From: Bin55 sp028819195
GTDB taxonomy: Bacteria; Pseudomonadota; Gammaproteobacteria; Pseudomonadales; Azotimanducaceae
Length of the DNA: 64,000 bases
NCBI GenBank assembly: GCA_028819195.1
Contig: JAPPMF010000008.1
Coordinates: 67,238 to 131,237 of the forward strand
Direction: 5' to 3'
Under the pieces are notes generated by a model. It saw only the letters and a list, made by a program, of their open reading frames with translations. It was not told the origin of the DNA and ran no database searches. Shown here in pieces: positions 1 through 8,769 of this stretch (positions are counted from its first letter, which is position 1; each line of letters starts with the position of its first letter). The position numbers were made by a program, and so were the translations under genes.

Positions 1-306
1 ATCGTCAGCTCCTGAAGAAAACCCTTCCAACTTACTCTTTTCTTCTTGTCGAGCAGTCAAGACAAGGATAGGTAAATCTTCCGTGATCGGATTAGTTCTA
101 ATGCGTTTCGTAAGTTCAATCCCACTCATTTGCGGTAGCATCCAATCGATTACCGCGATTGATGGTAGGCGATTCTCAAGAATCTGTAACGCCTCTTCGG
201 CTGTACTTGCAACAATTGTGTCAAATTTAGCGCGGCTAAGAGTAAATCTTAAGAGTTCACAGACGTCGGGTTCATCCTCGACGACTAAAACTGAGTGAGT
301 ACTCAT
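1..306 (-). CDS. Response regulator receiver domain, PhoB-like (3' end cut off)
   Basis: The reverse strand starts at an ATG (304-306) and stays open to the window edge, giving 102 codons of a receiver domain. The acidic pair is at residues 10-12 (EDE), the phospho-acceptor is Asp54 in VIDWMLP, and the conserved Thr84 lies in LVLTAR. The DWMLP context is typical of PhoB/OmpR-type regulators, which act as cytoplasmic DNA-binding partners of a membrane histidine kinase. The output domain lies outside the window, so the PhoB assignment rests on the receiver only. It is divergent from the TonB operon, with about 665 bp between them. Confidence 0.85.
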   Translation of the reverse strand, partial: MSTHSVLVVEDEPDVCELLRFTLSRAKFDTIVASTAEEALQILENRLPSIAVIDWMLPQMSGIELTKRIRTNPITEDLPILVLTARQEEKSKLEGFSSGADD

Positions 307-971
307 GGATTGAGAATCTGACGGTGGTTTTAAGCTTGGCAGTATTAAACTTAAAAACTATAACAGTTTTGTTAACACTTTGTGATTATTGGAACAAAGT
401 GCCTTTGAATTCACGAAAACTTGTTGTGAGAAGCTTAACGGATATTTTACGAGCATATTGCCCGCGTGTGAGTGCATTCGCTACTCAAACAGAGTAGTCG
501 AGATGCTGTGTAGGAAATTCGTGTAACTCTCAGAGGAATTGCCCATATTGTACTACACGGGTAACCATATACAGTCGAGATATACCTTGATAGATAAGGA
601 CTAGTTATTCCAATTCTTTTGACACGATTTGTTTAAACGTTTGACACATAACAATTACCTATTTACTTCTAGATTTAGTCGCCTTAAACTCTTTGCGAAA
701 TTGAATTCGCGTGTAAGTGTTGTAGAAAATCAGACATTGTGGTTAAAATGTTGTGCCGATGCGTTGACGAATAACAACAGACACAAGTTTGAAATTAATT
801 TCGCTTCAGCATCGTTAAATCGTAAAATAACTTTTTCAGTTCAAGTATAAAATTTAATTCTAGATCGTTTACCCGTTGAGATTATCGGATAATCGGCGAC
901 AGTTATAGCGGTCAAAGAAATTAAATAGCTTGTTCTAAGTTTAGTACAGTACAGGAATGGAAGGAGTCTTT
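307..971. other. Divergent intergenic region, no gene recognised
   Basis: The stretch between the response regulator and the TonB operon is A+T-rich and holds no convincing gene. A 73-codon frame near 629-850 has no recognisable domain or ribosome-binding site. Two identical TTGACAC heptamers lie at 619-625 and 641-647, 22 bp apart (two helical turns), with the palindrome GTTTAAAC between them. They could be a regulator-binding pair or -35 elements, but I see no good -10 partner. Confidence 0.4.
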
Positions 972-1766
972 ATGACCCATTTGGGAAGAGAGAACTGTAA
1001 CACCCGAATTCAATGTATTCTGATCGCAACTTTGGTACTTCTCAGCGGAAGTCTGTTCGCACAGGCAACGCTGGAGGATATTTTCGATGTTGCGAAACAA
1101 ATGAATGAAGATGCAATCGCGGCGCAAGCACAAGTTGATCATCTCGACGATGAAATCGGGAAAGCCGTTGCCAAATACGAAAGCGTACTCCACGCTGTCG
1201 ATGGACAGAAGGTGTACAACAGAAGTAGGCAATTGCTGGTTAACAGACAAAACGATGAATTACAAACACTCAATGAGTCCATTGAAGAGGTCACGAGTAT
1301 TCAACGCGATATCGTTCCCTTGATGTTTGAGATGGTTGAAGCACTAGATCAGTTAGTTGAAAACGACTTACCGTTCCTTTACGAAGCACGGACCGATCGT
1401 GTGCTCAAGTTAAGAGATATGCTGACGGATCCAGGAGTATCTAATTCAGAAAAATTTTCCCAGATTTTGCGCGGTTTCCGCATCGAATCTGAGTACGGTA
1501 GGACTATGGATGCGACGCGGGCTGAGAACTTTGAAATCGATGGAAATAAATTTGATGTGGATATCTTGCGAGTAGGCAGAATCGCGTTAATGTATCAGAC
1601 CACCGACGGGAAACATACCGGTTGGTGGAATCCAGCAGAAGGTGTGCGCGATTGGGAAGCACTTGACAATAGCTATACCGCGCATGTACGTAACGGATTA
1701 AAAATGGCCAATAAAACCATGACTGGTGGTCTTTTCCGTGTTCCAATACTAGTTCCTGAGGAGTAA
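972..1766 (+). CDS. DUF3450 family periplasmic protein of a TonB2-type operon
   Basis: A signal peptide (hydrophobic ILIATLVLLSG, cleavage probably after LFAQA) precedes about 235 residues rich in coiled-coil heptads, then a conserved globular tail with aromatic motifs (TGWWNP, YTAHVRNGL). This matches the DUF3450 proteins that open gammaproteobacterial ExbB-ExbB-ExbD-TonB-TPR operons; their precise role is unknown. I place the start at ATG 972 because AGGAG at 962-966 sits five bases upstream; an ATG at 957 would itself contain that ribosome-binding site. The next gene follows after 5 bp, so translation is probably coupled. Confidence 0.85.
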   Translation: MTHLGRENCNTRIQCILIATLVLLSGSLFAQATLEDIFDVAKQMNEDAIAAQAQVDHLDDEIGKAVAKYESVLHAVDGQKVYNRSRQLLVNRQNDELQTLNESIEEVTSIQRDIVPLMFEMVEALDQLVENDLPFLYEARTDRVLKLRDMLTDPGVSNSEKFSQILRGFRIESEYGRTMDATRAENFEIDGNKFDVDILRVGRIALMYQTTDGKHTGWWNPAEGVRDWEALDNSYTAHVRNGLKMANKTMTGGLFRVPILVPEE

Positions 1767-1771
1767 GAAAT

Positions 1772-3280
1772 ATGAAATCTGTTATGACACGCTGCTTTTT
1801 ATTCCTTGCTGTATTGATGTTGACAGCATTTTATGTTTCAGCCCAGGAAAATGATGAATCAACCGAGTCTTCAAATGCCTTGATTGACTCAGGACTTACG
1901 ATTAACCAAGCTGCTAGTTTAGACGAACTCTTAGAGAATATTAAAGAAGGTCGTATAACTGAAAACAATATGCACGAACAACGCGTTCTAGACTTTCAAC
2001 GTCGAGCTAATGATCAACAAACATTGTTGAAACAAACTGAAGATGAACTCGTTCGACAACAAGGTATCGGAAAAGACCTCGAAGAGCAATTCGAAGACAA
2101 CAAAATTGAAATTGCCAATAAGCAAGAAGAACTTGATACAAAATTAGGTACATTAAGAGAGCTATTTGGCGTCATTCAACAGGTGGCTGGCGATACCCGT
2201 GGAGTGTTTAATGCCTCTGTAGTCAGTGGGGAGTTACCCCCTGAACGTGGTGAGTTTTTGGGTGATCTAGCCGTGAAAATGGGGACTAGTTCCGATTTGG
2301 CAACCATTGATGAATTAACCATGGTCTTCTACTATCTACAACAGCACATCAATGAAACAGGCCGTGTCTCTCGATTCACTGGTGAAGTTACAACTCACAG
2401 TGGAAACCAAGTAAAGACTCCCTTGCTACGTGTTGGTGCGTTCAACATTGTCTCTCGAGATGGCTACGTCAATTTTGATACGACATTGCAAAAAATCGTC
2501 GAGTTACCACGACAACCGTCTGCTGAGTTTGCTAGTACCGCAAAACGTATGAGTCGTGCTAGACCAGGTGAGGTCGTCGCGTTTGCGATTGATCCAACTC
2601 GAGGTGGTTTACTTAGCTTGGAAACTGAACGTGCGACCTTGGGAGAAATGGTGGGGACTCCGTTTGGTGGAATTATGAATGGTAGTTGTTTTTTGCCGTT
2701 TTGTGATGGGCAAGGAGGGACCGTCGGATCGATCATTATTCTCGTCGGGATTATTGGGGTCATACTGGCTGTGACTCGCATGATTATTTTGTTCTTCATT
2801 GGTCGTAAAGTTACTGCGCAACGTCAAGATCTCGAGAATCCTCGAGACGACAATCCGTTGGGTAGGTTATTGACAATCTATCACAGTAATCGGGATGTAG
2901 ATAACGAGACGTTACAGTTAAAAATGGGAGAAGCTATTCTCTCGGAAATGCCAGTACTGACGAGACACATTTCGATTGTGCAGGTGATCTCCGTAGTCGC
3001 ACCTCTAATGGGGTTACTTGGTACAGTAATTGGTATGATTCAGACTTTCCAAGCCATTACGTTGTTTGGAACCGGAGATCCTAAGATTATGGCGGGTGGT
3101 ATTTCTACAGCACTAATGACCACTGTATTAGGTCTTTGTGTTGCGATTCCAACTGTTTTGCTACATGCATTAACCTCCCAATTCAGTCGTTCGGTTATTC
3201 ATGTTTTAGACGAACAATCGGAAGGGATCATTGCACAGCATGCTGAAGACCGAGGTACACCGATTCGCGAAACTGCCTAA
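1772..3280 (+). CDS. exbB: Long ExbB/TolQ/MotA-family proton channel with periplasmic coiled-coil N-terminus
   Basis: The 502-residue protein has a signal peptide (ending near VSAQE), a long charged coiled coil (about residues 50-140) and a periplasmic domain. A first membrane segment follows near residues 316-342 (GSIIILVGIIGVILAV), then the classic ExbB/TolQ two-helix block with PLMGLLGTVIGMIQTF and a Gly/Ala-rich second helix (ISTALMTTVLGLCVAIPT). Standard ExbB is about 240 residues; this extended form is typical of the first ExbB in DUF3450-linked TonB2 systems. It should use the proton gradient with ExbD to energise TonB. It lies 5 bp after the DUF3450 gene and 31 bp before the second exbB. 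Confidence 0.9.
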   Translation: MKSVMTRCFLFLAVLMLTAFYVSAQENDESTESSNALIDSGLTINQAASLDELLENIKEGRITENNMHEQRVLDFQRRANDQQTLLKQTEDELVRQQGIGKDLEEQFEDNKIEIANKQEELDTKLGTLRELFGVIQQVAGDTRGVFNASVVSGELPPERGEFLGDLAVKMGTSSDLATIDELTMVFYYLQQHINETGRVSRFTGEVTTHSGNQVKTPLLRVGAFNIVSRDGYVNFDTTLQKIVELPRQPSAEFASTAKRMSRARPGEVVAFAIDPTRGGLLSLETERATLGEMVGTPFGGIMNGSCFLPFCDGQGGTVGSIIILVGIIGVILAVTRMIILFFIGRKVTAQRQDLENPRDDNPLGRLLTIYHSNRDVDNETLQLKMGEAILSEMPVLTRHISIVQVISVVAPLMGLLGTVIGMIQTFQAITLFGTGDPKIMAGGISTALMTTVLGLCVAIPTVLLHALTSQFSRSVIHVLDEQSEGIIAQHAEDRGTPIRETA

Positions 3281-3311
3281 AATCGGTTAATATTCGTTTA
3301 GAGGCGAAGCA

Positions 3312-3824
3312 ATGGAACTGTATTTAGACATCACAAGGTTCTTTGACCAAGGCGGCGATGTGATTCTGCTCATTGCCGCTACGACGTTCGTTATGTGGAT
3401 GTTGATTCTAGAACGATTCTGGTATTTTTTTCGTGAACACAAGGCGATGTCCAATGGTGTTCTCACCAATTGGGAGAATCGTGACGAACGGACGTCGTGG
3501 TCCGCGCACGTTATACGTACAGCATTGTTATCGGACGCCAAGTCAAAAATTCGCGGTAGCATGCCCATTATCTTGACCTGTATCACACTGTGTCCGTTAC
3601 TTGGACTTTTAGGGACCGTGACGGGTATGATTCAAGTCTTTGATGCGATGGCGACGCAAGGTGGAAATGCCCGATCAATGGCGGCTGGTGTATCGGCGGC
3701 GACGATTCCGACAATGTCTGGCATGATTGCTTCGCTTTCGGGTATTATGGGATCGACTTTCCTTCGACGTAAGATTAACACAGAAACGGAATTGTTAGAT
3801 CAGGCGTTAACACTAGATCACTAG
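3312..3824 (+). CDS. exbB: Second ExbB/TolQ-family proton channel subunit
   Basis: This compact protein of 170 residues has an N-terminal membrane segment (VILLIAATTFVMWMLILERFWYFF) and the two-helix ExbB core (CPLLGLLGTVTGMIQVFDAMA and the Gly/Ala-rich VSAATIPTMSGMIASLSGIMG). It is the short partner in the two-exbB arrangement of TonB2-like systems, and works in the inner membrane with ExbD and TonB. AGGCGAAGCA lies just before the ATG. The exbD gene begins 12 bp after the stop. Confidence 0.92.
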   Translation: MELYLDITRFFDQGGDVILLIAATTFVMWMLILERFWYFFREHKAMSNGVLTNWENRDERTSWSAHVIRTALLSDAKSKIRGSMPIILTCITLCPLLGLLGTVTGMIQVFDAMATQGGNARSMAAGVSAATIPTMSGMIASLSGIMGSTFLRRKINTETELLDQALTLDH

Positions 3825-3836
3825 AGAAACTAAGTT

Positions 3837-4244
3837 ATGACACTAGGAAAACAAAGATCGTCGACTGACGACGAAAGCGACATCAACTTGACACCGATGC
3901 TTGATGTAGTCTTTATTATGTTGATCTTTTTCATCGTAACGGCAACTTTTATTAAACAAACTGGCGCTGATCCGAGACTGGCTGAAGCAGTGACTTCAAG
4001 ACCCAAACCTACGGTCAGTGTATTAGTGGGTATTACTGCTAATGGCGACATCATGATCGATAAGAAACGGGTTGATCCAGATCATGTGCGTGCGCAAATC
4101 GAAAGACTTCACGCAGAAAATCCCAAGGGTGACCTAGTGATAAAGCCAGATGTGAATGCCGACTTCGAAAAAATAAGGGTCGTATTGAATGCTGCAAGAG
4201 GTGCGAAAATACCCAACGTATCTTTAGCGACCGAACCTAATTGA
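3837..4244 (+). CDS. exbD: ExbD/TolR-family energy-transducer accessory protein
   Basis: The 135-residue protein has one membrane helix near residues 22-44 (MLDVVFIMLIFFIVTATFI) preceded by INLTPMLDVVF. This contains the conserved Asp of ExbD/TolR that relays protons in the ExbB-ExbD channel. A TolR-like periplasmic domain follows (residues 60-130). The C-terminus PNVSLATEPN matters because the same DNA, slightly diverged, reappears between tonB copies 1 and 2. Confidence 0.92.
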   Translation: MTLGKQRSSTDDESDINLTPMLDVVFIMLIFFIVTATFIKQTGADPRLAEAVTSRPKPTVSVLVGITANGDIMIDKKRVDPDHVRAQIERLHAENPKGDLVIKPDVNADFEKIRVVLNAARGAKIPNVSLATEPN

Positions 4245-4887
4245 TTGTGAATCACTAAGTGAGGACCGAACTATGCAAAAAATGATTGAACGATACAGTG
4301 TCGGACTTTGTGCTGGCGCGATTGTTACGATTGGTTTACTTTGGGTCATGCAAGCTGTGATCTCAACGGACAAGAATCCTTTGAACGAGGATGTCACATA
4401 CCGTAATTTGGAATTTGTTAAACTCTTGGACGACGTCGAGCCGGTACGTGAGGATCTGAGATTGGAAAAACCACCGGATATCGATGAAATGCCGCCTGAT
4501 TTACCAGAACCGGATTTATCACTCGATGATGGTGGATCGATTGGGATACCAATTGATGTGGTCTCTGATGTAGGCCCAGTAGAAGCAGACCCAGGTGGAT
4601 ATACCTCCGATGGTGAATATGAACCGATTTTCAAAGTTCAACCGATCTACCCACGGAGAGCTTTACAACTTGAACTTGAAGGGTGGGTCGTCGTCGAGTT
4701 TGACGTTACCGAGACTGGTAATGTCGAAAATGTTGTCGTCGTAGATGCTGATCCAAAAGGTGTGTTCGACAGTGCCGCCCGAAAAGCCGCGGAGAAGTTT
4801 CGTTATCGACCCAAGGTGGTGAACGAAAAACCCATTCGTGTGACAGGAGTACGAAATCGAATTATCTTTGAGTTGGAAGCGGAGTGA
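4212..4887 (+). repeat. Tandem duplication unit, copy 1 (exbD tail + tonB copy 1)
   Basis: This 676-bp block starts within the last ten codons of exbD and ends at the first tonB stop. It recurs at 4956-5631 with exactly the same length. The flanks (exbD tail, the leader GTGAGGACCGAAC, the first ~30 tonB codons and the last ~80) are nearly identical, while the linker-coding middle has diverged. Confidence 0.85.
4273..4887 (+). CDS. tonB: TonB energy transducer, copy 1
   Basis: The 204-residue protein has an N-terminal membrane anchor (residues about 10-32), an acidic Pro/Glu/Asp-rich linker (about 40-115) and a TonB C-terminal domain starting at PIYPRRALQLELEGWV and ending IIFELEAE. TonB carries ExbB-ExbD energy to outer-membrane receptors. 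The leader GTGAGGACCGAACT precedes the ATG. The linker is only about 75 residues, short for crossing the periplasm, as in other TonB2 proteins that work with helper proteins such as the TPR protein downstream. Confidence 0.92.
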   Translation: MQKMIERYSVGLCAGAIVTIGLLWVMQAVISTDKNPLNEDVTYRNLEFVKLLDDVEPVREDLRLEKPPDIDEMPPDLPEPDLSLDDGGSIGIPIDVVSDVGPVEADPGGYTSDGEYEPIFKVQPIYPRRALQLELEGWVVVEFDVTETGNVENVVVVDADPKGVFDSAARKAAEKFRYRPKVVNEKPIRVTGVRNRIIFELEAE

Positions 4888-4955
4888 TGGTCGCCAGGTT
4901 TTTCTGGCTGTTAAAGAATCCAGGTCGTTTTGGTTACTTCGGTGAAATAACAAAG

Positions 4956-4988
4956 CCCAACGTATTTTTAGCGACCGAACCTAATTAA
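4956..4988 (+). pseudogene. Relic of the exbD 3' end (duplication scar)
   Basis: These 33 bases read P-N-V-F-L-A-T-E-P-N-stop, matching the ExbD C-terminus with one substitution (S to F), directly before the second tonB leader. There is no start codon or upstream exbD sequence. It can only be a by-product of the tandem duplication that created tonB copy 2. Confidence 0.9.
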
Positions 4989-5016
4989 TTCTGAATCACT
5001 ATGTGAGGACCGAACC

Positions 5017-5631
5017 ATGCAAAAAATGATTGAACGATATAGTGTCGGACTGTGTGCAGGCGCGATTGTGACGATCGGTTTACTTTGGGTAATGCAATCT
5101 GTGATCTCGACAGACAAGAATCCTTTGAACGAGGATGTTAAATACGTGCCCGTGAATTGGGTTCAACTTCTGGACGATATCCCGCCGAAACGTGAAGACC
5201 GGGAACCAGAAAAACCTCCCGAATTCGATGAAATGCCTCCGGATCCAGACGCTCCTGATATTGAAATAGAACCAGGTGGCGACATTGGGGGACCCATTGA
5301 ACCAGATGTTGACCCAGGTACAGTAGATCCAGACCCGGGCGGGTACATGTCCGATGGTGAATACGAACCGACTATCAAAGTTGCGCCGATCTATCCAAGA
5401 CGAGCTTTACAACTTGAACTTGAAGGGTGGGTTATCGTCGAGTTCGACGTTACCGAGACTGGTAATGTTGAAAATGTCGTCGTCGTAGATGCTGAACCAA
5501 AAGGTGTGTTTGACAGTGCCGCGAGAAAGGCTGCTGAGAAGTTTCGTTATCGACCTAAGGTAGTGAACGAAAAACCCATTCGAGTGACAGGCGTGCGGAA
5601 TCGCATCATCTTTGAGTTAGAAAAGGAATAA
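5017..5631 (+). CDS. tonB: TonB energy transducer, copy 2
   Basis: This protein has the same length (204 residues) and architecture as copy 1. The membrane anchor differs by about one residue (VMQS for VMQA) and the C-terminal domain by only a few. The linker (residues about 42-118) is clearly different, rich in Pro-Asp/Glu repeats such as DPDAPDIEIEPGG and DVDPGTVDPDPGG. Conserved ends with a diverged middle fit recent duplication, with either relaxed constraint on the linker or gene conversion at the ends. It may serve different receptors or be redundant. Confidence 0.92.
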   Translation: MQKMIERYSVGLCAGAIVTIGLLWVMQSVISTDKNPLNEDVKYVPVNWVQLLDDIPPKREDREPEKPPEFDEMPPDPDAPDIEIEPGGDIGGPIEPDVDPGTVDPDPGGYMSDGEYEPTIKVAPIYPRRALQLELEGWVIVEFDVTETGNVENVVVVDAEPKGVFDSAARKAAEKFRYRPKVVNEKPIRVTGVRNRIIFELEKE

Positions 5632-5652
5632 CTCATCTGTAAGGACCAAACC

Positions 5653-6270
5653 GTGCGACGATTGATTGAACGATACTGTGTCGGGCTTTGTGCTAGCACG
5701 GTTGTGACGATCAGTTTGTTTTGGGGAATGCAAGCCGTAGTTTCAACCGAGATGAACTTAGTGAAAGATCGATGCATACACGGGGACACGTTCGAATCCT
5801 GGCCCACCGATATCATACACCCCGAGATCGCATACATTGACACATGGCCCCCTGGTAGACTAGAAATAGAAAAGCCACGCGGTATCGATGAAATGCTGCC
5901 AAAATTGGAAGAGCCGACTAGGATACTTGAGACTGGTAGTTTAATAGATACTCTACTCGACGTATCGGCTGTAGGATCAGTGAATGCCGACCCACGTGGG
6001 TATACCGTAGATGGTGAATACAAGCCGGTTTATCCACGCTGGAAAAACGGATTTGAACTCGAAGGTTGGGTGGTTGTAGAGTTCGACGTTACAGAGACGG
6101 GTCATATTGAAAATGTCGTTGTGGTGGATGCTAAGCCGAAACGACTGTTCGACGACAAAGCTATAAAAGCTGCCCAAAAGATGCGTTTCAGACCTAAGGT
6201 GGTAAATGGACAGCCGGTACGCGTGAAAGGAGTTCAAATTCGGATCATCTTTGAGTTAGAAAATGAATAG
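5653..6270 (+). CDS. tonB: TonB energy transducer, copy 3 (diverged)
   Basis: The 205-residue protein starts at GTG 5653, after AAGGACCAAACC, a worn version of the leader before copies 1 and 2. It keeps the anchor (LIERYCVGLCASTVV) and the TonB C-terminal domain (LEGWVVVEFDVTETG, RFRPKVVNGQPVRV) but has diverged over its whole length. The linker contains basic and aromatic stretches, and the PIYPRRAL element is altered to PVYPRWKNGFELEG. It is older than the copy 1/copy 2 split and may be specialised or decaying, though the frame is intact. Confidence 0.88.
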   Translation: MRRLIERYCVGLCASTVVTISLFWGMQAVVSTEMNLVKDRCIHGDTFESWPTDIIHPEIAYIDTWPPGRLEIEKPRGIDEMLPKLEEPTRILETGSLIDTLLDVSAVGSVNADPRGYTVDGEYKPVYPRWKNGFELEGWVVVEFDVTETGHIENVVVVDAKPKRLFDDKAIKAAQKMRFRPKVVNGQPVRVKGVQIRIIFELENE

Positions 6271-6349
6271 TCAAACACAAACGATTAAGTTCTGTTGAAA
6301 TTTAGACCTACAGCTAAGTTAGATTAAAAGGAAATCAGGGAGTTTGAGA

Positions 6350-7924
6350 ATGATTAGAGTACGAGTAGTTTGTTGGTTGCTCGCAATTACGTTTGGATTA
6401 CTGTTTGCCTTCGACGGTGTGCACGTTCCTTCATCCATGCTAATGGCTAAGTCATCCAAGGACGAAGATCCACGTCCCGAACGGAATGTCCAGCCGATGT
6501 CGCTTGAAACATACGACAAGCTGACTAAAGTCGGTGAATTAATGGATGAAGGCGAACTCGACAAAGCCAAGGAAAATTTGGACCGATTGCTCAAGCGGCG
6601 TGGGTTGAACGGTAACGAAATCGCCAATATCTATAGAAATTTGGTTTGGTGGGCAAACGAGACCAATCAAGAAGACTTAGCTGTGGACTATTTAAAACAG
6701 GCTCTTGAGTACCGTGAGGAAATACCCTACCACATAGAAGAGGGAGTGCTTTATCAAATCGCTCAATATGCCTTTCAGAGGGCAGATTTTGAAGAAACCT
6801 TAGACTACCTAATGCAATGGATGGATTTAGCATTAAACCATGGTTCCAAGCATGTTTATTTTCTCGCCAACACTTATTGGGCACTGTCATATCAGATTGA
6901 GGAAGAAGCGTTTGAAGAAATCGATCGCAGGACTGCTGGTTTAGAACCCATAGAGAAAAAAGAATTACGAGATGAGATTCTTGATTCATATAGACCCAGA
7001 ATGCAACCCCATCTTGAGCAGGTTACTCATTGGGTGACGACTGCCATTGACAAAGCACAAGAAGAAGCCTTAGCAGAACTTCAAGTACAATATGGGGAAG
7101 AACCAGTGCCAGAGGAAGAGATACCAGGTATTGAGATTATTCGTGAAAGTTGGTGGAGATTGTTGGTGGCTGCCCATGATCGACTTGAACAGTTCGAAGA
7201 ATCCCTTGAAATTTGGGAGTTGCTCGCAACGAATCATCCGAAGAAAGAATATTTTATTGGTATGCATCAATCACTTGCTGCACTTGATCGAACTGACGAG
7301 TCCATTTACGCTTTAGAGGCTGCTTATTGGGCCGGTTATCTCGATACTTCCGATCTTATTGTCAGTTTTATTCAAAAGCTTGGAGGGACGTTTTCAGCCA
7401 TTCGCGCACTATGGATACTTGAGAATGAAATTGATGCAGAATTGGTAGAGATTAGTCCTAAAATTCGCAAGTCCCAAGGGCAATATGCGAGTTTGAGTCG
7501 AGAAGAAGATCGCGCCATTGAGTACTTTGAACAATACCTCGAGGAAGAGGAAGATGCTAAAGTCTACCATCAAATTGCGATGCGATACTTTGCGGTTAAA
7601 AGACCTACCGACTGTGTGGAAGCGGCAGCCAAAGCACTTGAGCTAGACAAAGAACAAGAAGTGATTCGAGATGTTCCATCGCTAAAAATTCTACAATCGC
7701 TTTGTATGATTGAAACAGGTGATTTGTCAGGTGCAACGAAGTCTCTTACAGATATTCGTAAAGAAGCTATACGTGAAGACGACGAGGAGACTGAGAAGAA
7801 AGCAAAGAGTTACTTAAACTACATTAGGTCTTTGGAACGGCAAATCGAGTATCGAGAGGAAGTCGAACAACGGGAGCGGGATTACCTCGAAGAAAAACGC
7901 AAACGTCAACAATCATCGACTTAG
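6350..7924 (+). CDS. TPR-repeat protein of the TonB2 operon
   Basis: This protein of about 524 residues has an N-terminal hydrophobic segment (CWLLAITFGLLFAFDG), probably a signal peptide, followed by tetratricopeptide-like helical pairs through most of its length. The C-terminal tail is highly charged (QREEVEQRERDYLEEKRKRQQ type). I prefer ATG 6350, with AGGGAG seven bases upstream, over an in-frame TTG two codons earlier. TPR proteins close TonB2-type operons and are thought to help a short TonB reach its receptors. Confidence 0.85.
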   Translation: MIRVRVVCWLLAITFGLLFAFDGVHVPSSMLMAKSSKDEDPRPERNVQPMSLETYDKLTKVGELMDEGELDKAKENLDRLLKRRGLNGNEIANIYRNLVWWANETNQEDLAVDYLKQALEYREEIPYHIEEGVLYQIAQYAFQRADFEETLDYLMQWMDLALNHGSKHVYFLANTYWALSYQIEEEAFEEIDRRTAGLEPIEKKELRDEILDSYRPRMQPHLEQVTHWVTTAIDKAQEEALAELQVQYGEEPVPEEEIPGIEIIRESWWRLLVAAHDRLEQFEESLEIWELLATNHPKKEYFIGMHQSLAALDRTDESIYALEAAYWAGYLDTSDLIVSFIQKLGGTFSAIRALWILENEIDAELVEISPKIRKSQGQYASLSREEDRAIEYFEQYLEEEEDAKVYHQIAMRYFAVKRPTDCVEAAAKALELDKEQEVIRDVPSLKILQSLCMIETGDLSGATKSLTDIRKEAIREDDEETEKKAKSYLNYIRSLERQIEYREEVEQRERDYLEEKRKRQQSST

Positions 7925-8089
7925 ATTGCTCGCATCTCGCTGTGATCGGTGAGCATGTGAGGCTCCTTGCCTGAATAAGTCAAAGCATTTGGCAACTTTG
8001 TTGGTAGCGAAAGTGTACTTTGCCAATTGCTGTTACAAACCGTTTCTTGAAGCTGTATCTTGAACTCAACCGTCTGTGTACAGCCCTGA

Positions 8090-8737
8090 ATGTTCTCCGG
8101 AATCGTACATGCTTCTTGTCAAGTTCATTCGCTGATCACCGAGAACAATTCAGCTCGGTTAGTTGTTAAACTAGGGAACCACGCTACTCATCTAGAGGTT
8201 GGACAATCTGTCGCAGTTAACGGTGTCTGTCTGACTGCCATAGCAATTGAAAATTCGAATGTTTCATTCGATGTCGTCGATCAAACCCTTCGGACAACTA
8301 ATCTAAGTGAGTTAACGAGCTCGGATTGGGTCAATGTCGAACGTTCACTAAAACTAGGCGACGAAATCGGTGGACATCTTTTGTCAGGACACATCGCTGG
8401 GTTAGCGCGAGTTAATTCTGTAATTAGTCAAAATGAACGAACTAGATTGGAGATACAAATTCCAATCAATTGGCGACGTTTCTTATTCCCGAAAGGATTT
8501 ATTGCACTTAATGGAGTGAGTTTAACGCTGGCAGAATATTCCCATCAAACAGGATTTGGTTCAGTGTATTTGATTCCAGAAACACTAAAACGAACTAATT
8601 TACGGTTCGCGCGCACTGGTACTGAGTTGAATCTAGAGATTGACGCACAAACTCAAACAATAATATCGACTGTTGAAAATTACCTACAAAATTCTGGTGT
8701 AAGCAACTTGCCAATCAATAACAAGGTGGATTCATAG
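8090..8737 (+). CDS. ribE: Riboflavin synthase, alpha chain
   Basis: The 215-residue protein has the family's two tandem lumazine-binding barrels. It opens with MFSGIV (family consensus MFTGI) and carries NGVCLTA, LSGHIAG and the second-repeat NGVSLT. It converts two 6,7-dimethyl-8-ribityllumazine molecules into riboflavin plus the pyrimidinedione. The length is normal. No other riboflavin gene is adjacent, and I see no FMN riboswitch in the 165 bp upstream. Confidence 0.93.
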   Translation: MFSGIVHASCQVHSLITENNSARLVVKLGNHATHLEVGQSVAVNGVCLTAIAIENSNVSFDVVDQTLRTTNLSELTSSDWVNVERSLKLGDEIGGHLLSGHIAGLARVNSVISQNERTRLEIQIPINWRRFLFPKGFIALNGVSLTLAEYSHQTGFGSVYLIPETLKRTNLRFARTGTELNLEIDAQTQTIISTVENYLQNSGVSNLPINNKVDS

Positions 8738-8769
8738 TTTCGTTTCACCAAACCATAACTAGTCAGTGT

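Larger units (their letters stand above)
4956..5631 (+). repeat. Tandem duplication unit, copy 2 (exbD tail + tonB copy 2)
   Basis: This second copy of the 676-bp unit is offset by 744 bp from copy 1. The 68 bases between the first tonB stop and this copy (4888-4955) show no match to the unit. Confidence 0.85.

Noticed and set aside
629..850. 73-codon open frame upstream of the TonB operon
   Set aside because: No ribosome-binding site, no recognisable domain, and basic/hydrophobic composition as expected from A+T-rich intergenic DNA.
7925..8089. FMN riboswitch before the riboflavin synthase gene
   Set aside because: The conserved RFN-element sequences are not recognisable in this short spacer.
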